A stretch of DNA of 64,000 nt, taken from positions 1,210,501 through 1,274,500 of the forward strand of contig NZ_CP056030.1 of assembly GCF_013374995.1 (NCBI RefSeq). The letters run 5' to 3'. Shown here in pieces: positions 38,742 through 47,594 of the stretch (positions are counted from its first letter, which is position 1; each line of letters opens with the position of its first letter). The notes under the pieces were generated by a model, which saw nothing but the letters and a program-made list of their open reading frames with translations, was not told the origin of the DNA and made no database searches. The stretch is from Pseudomonas eucalypticola (GTDB taxonomy: Bacteria > Pseudomonadota > Gammaproteobacteria > Pseudomonadales > Pseudomonadaceae). A program made the position numbers and the translations under genes.

Positions 38742-39358
38742 GCCTGTGCCCGTTTCATTATCAGGAACATCGGTCCAGCGATGCCGACCTGATCGGCCGC
38801 TTCATCGATGCATTTCCGCTGGCGTTGATCACTTCATCAGTGGCAGGCAAGCATCACAGCAGTTACATCCCCTTGCTGCGTGACCACGACCAATCTCTGT
38901 TCGGCCATGCCGACCGCCGCAACCCCCAGTTCGCCGGGGAAACGTTCAATGCGCAAATCTTTTTCGTCGGGCCCAATGCCTACATTCCCCCGGAAGGCTA
39001 CAGCAGTGCGCAACTGCCTACCTGGAATTACCTGGCGGTGCACATGCAAGCCCAGGTCCAGATGGTGGAGGACGATCGGTACGCCCTGGATATCCTGCGC
39101 CGCACCGCCCAGGCAATGGGGGCCCAGGGTTCCCGATACCGCGTCGATGAGGCAGACCCCCGGGTGCAGAACAACCTTGCCCATATTGTCGGGCTGCGGT
39201 TGGTGCCCAGTGAGGTCGAGGCGCGCTTCAAACTGTCGCAAAACAAGGCGCAGAAAGACCGAGATGCCGCTCTGGACTGGTTTTTGAGTGGCGATCTGGA
39301 GCAACACCGGCAACTGTTCGAAGACCTTCTGCGCCATACCTCCGGCGCCCGGGAATAA
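38738..39358 (+). CDS. PaiB-like FMN-binding split-barrel protein
   Basis: 206-residue protein of the PaiB/Protease-synthase-regulator family. Family marks: ALITSSVAGKHHSSYIPLL, GHADRRNPQF, PTWNYLAVH and ARFKLSQNK. Members bind FMN and share the fold of flavin reductases; the annotated negative-regulator role comes from Bacillus PaiB. Inside this operon it might be a regulator, a flavin carrier, or the reductase partner for the HpaB-type oxygenase. The ATG overlaps the oxidase stop (ATGA). Confidence 0.88.
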   Translation: MSLCPFHYQEHRSSDADLIGRFIDAFPLALITSSVAGKHHSSYIPLLRDHDQSLFGHADRRNPQFAGETFNAQIFFVGPNAYIPPEGYSSAQLPTWNYLAVHMQAQVQMVEDDRYALDILRRTAQAMGAQGSRYRVDEADPRVQNNLAHIVGLRLVPSEVEARFKLSQNKAQKDRDAALDWFLSGDLEQHRQLFEDLLRHTSGARE

Positions 39359-39368
39359 GGGGAAGACC

Positions 39369-39758
39369 ATGCCTATTGTCAGAATCGAAGATGCAACCCA
39401 GCGCTCCCTGGCCGAGCAGCGGATATTGGTCGAGGCGGTCTATGCCAGCCTCAGGCAGCAATTTGGGGTCAGCGATGAAGAGCTGCAGGCTCGCTACCAT
39501 TACCTGCCAGCCACTTGCCTGCGCACCCCCGGTGACCGAGACGGCTATGTGCAGATCACCATTACCCTGTTCAAGGGGAGAAAAGCGGCCACCAAACGCA
39601 AGCTGTACGCCGATATCGTCGAGCGGCTGGCGCGGGAGCTGGCCATCGAGCCGGGGGCAGTGCTGATCCTGCTGGACGAGCATGATGCCGAGAATTGGGG
39701 CATGCGCGGCGGTATCGCAGCCAGCGACATCGATTTCGGCTATGCCGTGCAGGTCTAG
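39369..39758 (+). CDS. Tautomerase-superfamily protein (Tautomerase_2 / MSAD-like)
   Basis: 129-residue protein with proline directly after the initiator Met (MPIVRIED), the catalytic Pro1 of the superfamily. The second half, ITLFKGRKAATKRKLYADIVERL and ENWGMRGGIAASD, matches the long-chain Tautomerase_2 group related to malonate semialdehyde decarboxylase and halo-acrylate enzymes. It is last of the eight co-oriented genes, ten bases after the PaiB-like gene. It may tautomerise or decarboxylate a pathway product; the substrate is unknown. Confidence 0.88.
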   Translation: MPIVRIEDATQRSLAEQRILVEAVYASLRQQFGVSDEELQARYHYLPATCLRTPGDRDGYVQITITLFKGRKAATKRKLYADIVERLARELAIEPGAVLILLDEHDAENWGMRGGIAASDIDFGYAVQV

Positions 39759-39781
39759 ATAGCGCCAGTGGGGGCGCGCGC

Positions 39782-39809
39782 TTGACCTGCGGCCCCACGG
39801 CATTATGCT
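39782..39809 (+). promoter_or_regulatory. Sigma-70-like promoter of the zinc-ribbon protein gene
   Basis: TTGACC (39782-39787), 16-base spacer, then TATGCT (39804-39809), 33 bases before the next ATG. It separates that conserved gene from the accessory cluster upstream. Confidence 0.6.
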
Positions 39810-39842
39810 GCGCGTATTTACGTTACCCGCAGGCCTGCCTTC

Positions 39843-41956
<2,114 letters not shown>

Positions 41957-42005
41957 CGCCCAGGCGCCCGTGGCCATTGCTCCGGGTGCCTGCTGAATTT
42001 AAAGG

Positions 42006-42028
42006 CGGGGCTGTTCAATGCAGCCCCG
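42006..42028 (+). terminator. Hairpin between guaB and guaA
   Basis: CGGGGCTG and CAGCCCCG pair around a seven-base loop, with a T/G tail (TGTTGTTT). It is a possible partial terminator that would set the guaB to guaA ratio. Confidence 0.5.
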
Positions 42029-42062
42029 TGTTGTTTCCGATTACCACTGACGAGAAATAGTC

Positions 42063-43640
42063 ATGGCCCTCGACATTCACGCCCACCGAATCCTGATTCT
42101 GGACTTCGGTTCCCAGTACACCCAGCTGATCGCCCGTCGCGTGCGCGAAATCGGCGTGTACTGCGAGCTGCACCCCTTCGACATGGACGACGAAGCGATT
42201 CGCGAATTCGCCCCGCGCGGCATCATCCTGGCCGGTGGCCCGGAGTCCGTGCACGAAGCCAACAGCCCGCGCGCACCGCAAGCGGTGTGGGACCTGGGCG
42301 TGCCGGTATTCGGCATCTGCTACGGCATGCAGACCATGGCCGAGCAACTGGGCGGCAAGGTAGAGGGTTCCGAGCTGCGTGAGTTCGGCTACGCTCGTGT
42401 CGACGTGGTTGGCAAGAGCCGCATCCTGGACGGCATCGAAGACCATGTCGACGCCGATGGCGTCTTCGGCCTGGACGTGTGGATGAGCCACGGTGACAAG
42501 GTCACCAAGATCCCGGAAGGCTTCCACGTGCTGGCCAGCACCCCGAGCTGCCCGATCGCCGGCATGGCCGACGACAGCCGCGGCTACTACGGCGTGCAGT
42601 TCCACCCGGAAGTGACCCACACCAAGCAGGGCGGTCGCATCCTGTCGCGTTTCATCCTCGACATCTGCGGCTGCGAAGCCCTGTGGACGCCTTCGCACAT
42701 CGCTGAAGACGCCATCGCTACCATCCGCGCCCAGGTCGGCACCGACAACGTCCTGCTGGGCCTGTCCGGCGGCGTCGACTCTTCGGTGGTCGCGGCCCTG
42801 CTGCACAAGGCCATCGGCGACCAGCTGACCTGCGTATTCGTCGACAACGGCCTGCTGCGCCTGCACGAAGGCGAGCAAGTGATGGCCATGTTCGCCGAGA
42901 ACATGGGCGTCAAGGTGATCCGCGCCAACGCCGAAGACCAGTTCCTGAACAACCTGGCCGGTGAAGCCGACCCGGAGAAGAAGCGCAAGATCATCGGCCG
43001 TACCTTCATCGACGTGTTCGATGCCGAATCCTGCAAGCTGGAAAACATCAAGTACCTGGCCCAGGGCACCATCTACCCCGACGTCATCGAGTCGGCTGGC
43101 GCCAAGAGCGGCAAGGCTCACGTGATCAAGTCCCACCACAACGTGGGTGGCCTGCCTGAGGAAATGAACCTCAAGCTGGTCGAGCCGCTGCGTGAACTGT
43201 TCAAGGACGAGGTTCGTCGCCTTGGCCTGGAACTGGGCCTGCCGTACGACATGGTCTACCGCCACCCATTCCCGGGCCCGGGCCTGGGTGTGCGTATCCT
43301 GGGTGAAGTGAAGAAAGAGTACGCCGACCTGCTGCGTCGCGCCGACCACATCTTCATCGAGGAGCTGCGCAAGGCTGACTGGTACCACAAGGTCAGCCAG
43401 GCGTTCGTGGTGTTCCAACCGGTGAAATCGGTAGGCGTGGTAGGTGACGGCCGTCGTTACGCCTGGGTAGTTGCCCTGCGTGCGGTGGAAACCATCGACT
43501 TCATGACTGCTCGTTGGGCACACCTGCCGTACGAGCTGCTGGAGACTGTCAGCGGCCGTATCATCAACGAGATCGAAGGCATTTCGCGCGTGACGTACGA
43601 CGTGTCGAGCAAGCCGCCTGCGACGATCGAGTGGGAGTGA
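42063..43640 (+). CDS. guaA: GuaA, GMP synthase (glutamine-hydrolysing)
   Basis: Converts XMP to GMP with glutamine and ATP. 525 residues. The glutaminase domain has the nucleophile Cys86 in FGICYGMQ and the YGVQFHPEV His/Glu pair; the ATP-pyrophosphatase domain has the P-loop LSGGVDSSV; the C-terminal dimerisation domain ends PPATIEWE. The last codons are a known insertion site for genomic islands, and a near copy of the final 12 bases lies 1.1 kb downstream. Confidence 0.98.
   Translation: MALDIHAHRILILDFGSQYTQLIARRVREIGVYCELHPFDMDDEAIREFAPRGIILAGGPESVHEANSPRAPQAVWDLGVPVFGICYGMQTMAEQLGGKVEGSELREFGYARVDVVGKSRILDGIEDHVDADGVFGLDVWMSHGDKVTKIPEGFHVLASTPSCPIAGMADDSRGYYGVQFHPEVTHTKQGGRILSRFILDICGCEALWTPSHIAEDAIATIRAQVGTDNVLLGLSGGVDSSVVAALLHKAIGDQLTCVFVDNGLLRLHEGEQVMAMFAENMGVKVIRANAEDQFLNNLAGEADPEKKRKIIGRTFIDVFDAESCKLENIKYLAQGTIYPDVIESAGAKSGKAHVIKSHHNVGGLPEEMNLKLVEPLRELFKDEVRRLGLELGLPYDMVYRHPFPGPGLGVRILGEVKKEYADLLRRADHIFIEELRKADWYHKVSQAFVVFQPVKSVGVVGDGRRYAWVVALRAVETIDFMTARWAHLPYELLETVSGRIINEIEGISRVTYDVSSKPPATIEWE
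43629..43640 (+). other. Putative left attachment site (3' end of guaA)
   Basis: GAGTGGGAGTGA, the last four guaA codons including the stop, is repeated with one change (GAGTGGGAATGA) at 44753-44764. The two copies are in direct orientation and bracket the toxin-antitoxin pair. Confidence 0.6.
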
Positions 43641-43677
43641 GCCTACGCCTGCGATGGGCCCTGCGCTGACTAACAGA

Positions 43678-43704
43678 AACGCCCGCTGAGTTGCGGGCGT
43701 TTTG
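43678..43704 (+). terminator. Intrinsic terminator after guaA
   Basis: AACGCCCGC and GCGGGCGTT pair around a six-base loop, followed by TTT. It lies 38 bases past the guaA stop, inside the putative inserted segment. Confidence 0.8.
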
Positions 43705-43927
43705 CATTCGTCACCGCCCGAAATTGGCACATGTGTGTAAGGGCTGCTCAACACGGTCGCAGCCTGGAGGCTGAGATGCGAGGCATTTTTGGGTCTATCG
43801 GTGAAACCACCAGGCCGGGTCAGGCTGGGCAAACGGCGTACGCTCAATAGGCAGCTCGGTGTATCTTGCCTCCCAGTGTGCTACCGTAGCGGCAGAAGAT
43901 TATCGAACCGTTTGGGGTACTAAAGTT

Positions 43928-44098
43928 ATGAGCCACAAGCTGGACACCTATGGCGTATCCATAGTAGAGAGGCCTAAAGTTAAAGCCATCAAGAAGCTGG
44001 ACTTGGGTGGCGACTCGGGTAAGCAGATCGTTTATTCAGAAACCAAGCTCGTTCTCAGGACTCACAAGAAGACCTTTCAGAAGTTGGCTGACATGTAA
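43928..44098 (+). CDS. Small putative antitoxin partner of the Doc-type toxin
   Basis: 56-residue basic protein (MSHKLDTYGVSIVERPKVKA and a C-terminal THKKTFQKLADM). It is not an obvious Phd/YefM; I do not recognise a DNA-binding fold. Its stop overlaps the toxin ATG by one base (TAATG), the tight coupling typical of type II antitoxin-toxin operons, which is the main reason for the call. Base composition is more AT-rich than surrounding core genes. No clear ribosome-binding site is visible. Confidence 0.65.
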   Translation: MSHKLDTYGVSIVERPKVKAIKKLDLGGDSGKQIVYSETKLVLRTHKKTFQKLADM

Positions 44099-44496
44099 TG
44101 GAATTGATCTTCTTTCCATTTGAACGTGTTATTGAAATAAATACTCAAATCTTGACTACCGAGCCCGGCATGAAGGGGGCGGTGAATATCCCGACCTTGC
44201 AAGGCGCGCTGGCACGAATCGATAATGCGATCGCTTATAATGGCCTTGACGATGTATTTGAAATTGCCGCTAAGTACACTGCCAGTATCGCGCAAGGCCA
44301 CGCACTGCCTGATGCGAACAAGCGTACCGGGCTTGCAGTCGGCTTGGAGTACCTTTCGCTCAATGATTATGAAATTACTTTAGATAATGATTTGATAGCA
44401 GATGCCGTTAGGGATTTGGTTGTCGGCGATATCAATGAGCATGATTTTGCCGATATTCTCTACTCTTGCTTCATCGCTTCTCAACACCAGGTTTAG
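44098..44496 (+). CDS. Doc/Fic-family toxin (death-on-curing)
   Basis: 132-residue Fic-fold protein. The active-site motif reads HALPDANKRTGLAVGLEYL, the Doc version (H-x-x-x-D/N-A-N-K-R) rather than classical Fic. Doc phosphorylates EF-Tu and stops translation. The N-terminal helix pattern (ALARIDNAIAYNGLDDVFEIAAKYTASIAQGH) fits Doc. The usual Phe of HxF is Leu here. It is coupled by TAATG to the small upstream gene. AT-rich codons suggest transfer. Confidence 0.88.
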   Translation: MELIFFPFERVIEINTQILTTEPGMKGAVNIPTLQGALARIDNAIAYNGLDDVFEIAAKYTASIAQGHALPDANKRTGLAVGLEYLSLNDYEITLDNDLIADAVRDLVVGDINEHDFADILYSCFIASQHQV

Positions 44497-44752
44497 CACC
44501 TGGAATGCCTGTCAAATCCGCCAGCTCGATTAGCCGTATTCATGACTAAGCGGCAGCGAAGTGTTCCAGGCTGATACATCATTAATGCCCGCCGGTCCCG
44601 GAGCGTCAGTTACCGGCTGCCATTGCTGTGAAGGATGTTGGCTTGGCCCCATGGGTAGTACTTTTGGTCGTCATGGTACTGTTCATGGGTCCTTGAAATA
44701 GGTAGGTGTTATCCTATTGATTCATATGGTCTTTCATCGTCTGTTGATAACT

Positions 44753-44764
44753 GAGTGGGAATGA
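44753..44764 (+). other. Putative right attachment site (copy of the guaA 3' end)
   Basis: GAGTGGGAATGA matches the final 12 bases of guaA at 11 of 12 positions and would encode E-W-E-stop. It is not within any coding frame here. Confidence 0.6.
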
Positions 44765-44811
44765 TCCCGCGTCCGGCATAGCCCGGCATCAAGTGGCAAG
44801 AAACACCCCGC

Positions 44812-44841
44812 AAGCCCGCGTAATTGCGGGCTTTCTTGTTT
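44812..44841 (+). terminator. Intrinsic terminator, possibly the ancestral guaA terminator
   Basis: AAGCCCGC and GCGGGCTT pair around GTAATT and are followed by TCTTGTTT. It stands about 48 bases after the second copy of the guaA end, a spacing similar to that of the terminator after guaA itself. Confidence 0.8.
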
Positions 44842-44975
44842 CCGGGTGCCGTGTTTCAGCAGTAATGGCATCAGGCTATAGCACACCTGCACTATGGCTA
44901 AGCCAGCCTCCTTCTCTCTAAGCTCTAGCCGTCATAACAAAAAATTTCTGCTAAACGTACAGGCAAGGTAAGAGC

Positions 44976-45455
44976 ATGTCCGCGATTCATGGAAAGACGT
45001 TCAGGAACCGGGTTGGGTTGTGTCTGTTGGTTGGCGTGTTGGCCGGCTGTGCGAACTCTAACGATCTGATGGGCAATATGAACCCCTTCGGTGTCGGCGC
45101 GAAAAAGTACGATATGGATTACCTGAACACGACGCTCATTGCGGGTAAAACCACCAAGGCTCAGGTGCTGGAACTGTTTGGAAAACCAACAAGGGGCGGG
45201 TCCGATTTGAGCGCGCAGAGCAAGTGGACCTATGAAAAGCGTGAGGAGGGGGTCGAGAAGTATCTGAACATGGCCCATGGCTATGTGGCGCCGGAAGTCG
45301 GTCAGACGTTGAGTGATGCCCAGGGGCAGGTGTTCAAGGCACAAGGCGCCTTGAATGACGCGGGTAGCGTCGTCGGTGGCACACCCGCCAGGCAGGGCCT
45401 TATCCTGGATATCTTTTTCGATAACGACGTGGTTCAGGCATTCAGCGTGATCTAA
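44976..45455 (+). CDS. BamE/SmpA-like outer-membrane lipoprotein
   Basis: 159-residue lipoprotein: signal peptide ending in the lipobox LAGC (about Cys25), then YLNTTLIAGKTTKAQVLELFGKPT, the helix-loop pattern of BamE/OmlA-type folds where K-T-K-x-x-V-x-x-L-F-G-x-P is diagnostic. The C-terminal half (about 85-159) has a Gly/Ala-rich segment and ends DIFFDNDVVQAFSVI. Bona fide bamE normally lies next to fur, so this is a paralogue of unknown role. Confidence 0.82.
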   Translation: MSAIHGKTFRNRVGLCLLVGVLAGCANSNDLMGNMNPFGVGAKKYDMDYLNTTLIAGKTTKAQVLELFGKPTRGGSDLSAQSKWTYEKREEGVEKYLNMAHGYVAPEVGQTLSDAQGQVFKAQGALNDAGSVVGGTPARQGLILDIFFDNDVVQAFSVI

Positions 45456-45485
45456 CGGCGCCACGTGACTCGCCTTTCGATTTTC

Positions 45486-45573
45486 TGTAGCAGCGGACCT
45501 GGCCGCGTCATAACCGCCGCGTAGTGTCAGGCATACCGCATTCACTGCCGACGCGGCCAGGTCCGCTGCTACA
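45486..45573. repeat. REPIN-like element (inverted pair of 24-bp arms)
   Basis: Arms 45486-45509 and 45550-45573 are perfect inverted repeats of 24 bases, beginning TGTAGCAGCGG, separated by a 40-base spacer. The size and layout fit REP doublets (REPINs) mobilised in pseudomonads by RAYT transposases. A single arm with one change occurs at 25613-25636. No RAYT gene is in the window. It may also act as a terminator between the convergent flanking genes. Confidence 0.85.
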
Positions 45574-45602
45574 AGGCCGTGGAACGCCGGGCCAAGCGGG
45601 GA

Positions 45603-46208
45603 TTATTTGCGAACCCCTCTGCTCATCCGGCCTACTTCACGTTCGGCGCTGCGATAACTTCGAAAGCTGAAAATCAGGGGCTCCCATGAGTCGGGATCAA
45701 CCCCGGCGCCGTCTGCCAACGCGATAGATTCGTGCACGTGCATGGCCTCGACGCGTGCGGCAACGACCACGAAGCCTTCAGGCGCTTCATCAATCAGCAT
45801 CGTACTTTCCACCACGGCTTCCATCTGGATCGGGCATTCGCTGATTCGGCCCGGGCGCACGCCTGTCGACGCGGTGCGGTTGAGCTCAGCGGCGTGCCAC
45901 TTGTCTGGTTCGAAGCGAAACTGCCCGGCCTTGTGTTCCGGTACCTCAGGCATTCCTGTCAGCCCTGAAAGCCTTTCGACCTGCTGCCACATGGAGGCGC
46001 TTGGAAGGTTGATGGTCAATTCGGGGAGGCGTCGCAAGTTGGCGACGGTCCTGGAAGCCGCACCCATGCCCAGCACAATCCGGTTGCGCAGTGACCATGT
46101 CGACGACATGGGCGCAATGTTTTCCGAGCCGTCTTCATTGAGCGTTACCAGCAGGGCAACGCAGCTGCCGTAGTACATGCTTCTCGGGGTCACTTCTAGG
46201 GTTGTCAA
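45603..46208 (-). CDS. Flavin-reductase-like FMN-binding split-barrel protein
   Basis: About 201 residues. YYGSCVALLVTLNEDGSENIAPMSSTWSLRNRIVLGMG is the N-terminal FMN-binding block of the flavin reductase-like domain family; VRPGRISECPIQMEAVVES is the second block. Members reduce flavins with NAD(P)H or bind FMN with unknown substrates. I prefer TTG at 46208 (LTTLEVTPRSMYYG) because GAGGA lies nine bases upstream; ATG at 46178 is the alternative. It could in principle supply FADH2 to the HpaB-type enzyme 12 kb away, but nothing direct links them. Confidence 0.78.
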   Translation of the reverse strand: MTTLEVTPRSMYYGSCVALLVTLNEDGSENIAPMSSTWSLRNRIVLGMGAASRTVANLRRLPELTINLPSASMWQQVERLSGLTGMPEVPEHKAGQFRFEPDKWHAAELNRTASTGVRPGRISECPIQMEAVVESTMLIDEAPEGFVVVAARVEAMHVHESIALADGAGVDPDSWEPLIFSFRSYRSAEREVGRMSRGVRK

Positions 46209-46382
46209 AACACCGGTTCCTCGACATGAAAAAGAAGGCTGCAGGTGTGCGCCCCGGGACCTCGGGCGCATGCCAGGACGATGCCCGCCGCCTCATGGTG
46301 CTCTTTGCTCAGGTATTGATAAATGCCCCAGCGCGCAAGGTTGCATTGCACCGGACGCACGACAGCGACAGGCCCGGGGCGG

Positions 46383-46979
46383 CTAGCTGAGGAATTTCAC
46401 TGCCGCAGCCGCCCGGGAGGGTACGTCAAGGCTGCGCAACAGCGAGGAGACATGGATGCGCACGGTAAACGGCGAGATCTTCAGTGCCCGGGCGATTTCC
46501 TTGTTGGTCATGCCTTGGGCGATGAGGCGCAACACTGACTGCTGGCGGGGGCTCAGTGCATGGGTGGCCAGCGGGCATAGCCCTGATGGCGGGTTCTTGA
46601 CCAGCACTTCACCGTTGCGGATGGCCAGCAGCGCCTGCATGAATTCGCCCGGCGACGTGTTCTTGCTGATGAAACCGTTGATGCCGTGGCCCATCACCTG
46701 GTGGATCAGCTCGCTGTCTTCGACCATAGACACCACGATGAGGGTAGTGCGCGGCAACTGTCGACGTAATTCACCCAGCTGGCTCATGCAGGTCAAACCA
46801 GGGAAGCGCAGGTCGAGCAGCAAGGTGTCGACCTGGGCTCCGGTCAATGCGAGTGCGCAAACGGCATCGAAGTCGCCCGCTTCCTCTGTCGCCGCCTCGG
46901 GCACAAGCCTCTGCACGGTGTGGACCAGGGCCTGGCGAAACATGGGGTGGTCGTCGGCAACGATGATCCGGCATGACAT
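46383..46979 (-). CDS. NarL/FixJ-type LuxR-family response regulator (orphan)
   Basis: 198 residues. Receiver domain: acidic pair Asp9-Asp10, phospho-acceptor Asp56 in [10 protein letters not shown], Ser84 and Lys106. Output domain: [44 protein letters not shown], a LuxR-type helix-turn-helix. No histidine kinase gene is adjacent, so the partner must lie elsewhere. It stands next to a small lipoprotein gene and the large toxin-like gene on the same strand. Confidence 0.93.
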   Translation of the reverse strand: MSCRIIVADDHPMFRQALVHTVQRLVPEAATEEAGDFDAVCALALTGAQVDTLLLDLRFPGLTCMSQLGELRRQLPRTTLIVVSMVEDSELIHQVMGHGINGFISKNTSPGEFMQALLAIRNGEVLVKNPPSGLCPLATHALSPRQQSVLRLIAQGMTNKEIARALKISPFTVRIHVSSLLRSLDVPSRAAAAVKFLS

Positions 46980-47095
46980 GGCGTGTCCTCCCTGGCCTGT
47001 TCCGAGGCAGGGTACGTCAACGACCCGCCGGATAGTATCGGTGGTGTGTGACGGTCAGTTGCGCCGAGACACTGCGGACCGCCAGCCGGCGTCGC

Positions 47096-47383
47096 TTACT
47101 GCTTGGTACATTGGGCACCCATCCCCATGCCCATCGACCCCAGCGCAACCATCGCACCGCTCGGCAGCTCGCATGAATATTCAGCGGTCGCAGTGTTGGC
47201 GGTGAAGTAGGTGGTACTGCTGTCGTCGCGCACGTTCGAGATCTTCGTGACGGGCTTGCCGATGCTGGTCTGGGCGCGGCTCTTGAGGTCATCTGGTGTT
47301 GGCTTCATGACCTGGCAGCCGGCAAGCCCGAGTGTCGATGAGGCCAGTATTATCAGCGTGATCGATGTGCAGCGTAGGTTCAT
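47096..47383 (-). CDS. Small lipoprotein of unknown function
   Basis: 95 residues. A signal peptide ends in the lipobox LAGC (about Cys23), then a short mature part with KISNVRDDSSTTYFTANTATAEYSCELP and a Gly/Met-rich tail (GSMGMGMGAQ). AAGGAT lies just ahead of the ATG. Two further cysteines in the mature part could form a disulfide. I do not recognise a domain. Confidence 0.8.
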   Translation of the reverse strand: MNLRCTSITLIILASSTLGLAGCQVMKPTPDDLKSRAQTSIGKPVTKISNVRDDSSTTYFTANTATAEYSCELPSGAMVALGSMGMGMGAQCTKQ

Positions 47384-47594
47384 TAGATCCTTCCTGGGTC
47401 GTGGTGGCGAGGGTCGTGACTTGGGCGGATGAGCGGCCCCGACGAAGACCCTCGGTTTGACGGCATTTAATGTCGAAGGGCCGTGAGCATCAATTAGGGC
47501 AGATGGGCTAATGGCTCTTTGCCTGACAGCGGTGGCAATCGCCTCCAGCCCAAGGCGGGAAACGCTGCGGGGGCCAGCCCCGCAGCGGCTGCTG

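Larger units (their letters stand above)
44497..44975. other. Gene-free spacer containing the putative right attachment site and a terminator
   Basis: No convincing gene is seen. The stretch 44660-44705 holds short near-repeats of CATGGGT and GGTACT. GAGTGGGAATGA at 44753-44764 copies the guaA end, so sequence to its right may be the original guaA downstream DNA, including the terminator at 44812. To its left I see no trace of an integrase. Confidence 0.6.

Noticed and set aside
31248..39758. A hydroxamate siderophore locus
   Set aside because: Dat and the N-hydroxylase are present, but there is no decarboxylase, acyltransferase, NIS synthetase, NRPS, TonB receptor or Fur-box-like site.
44497..44975. 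A prophage or full integrative element at guaA
   Set aside because: No integrase, phage or conjugation gene; only the repeat, a toxin-antitoxin pair and spacer remain.
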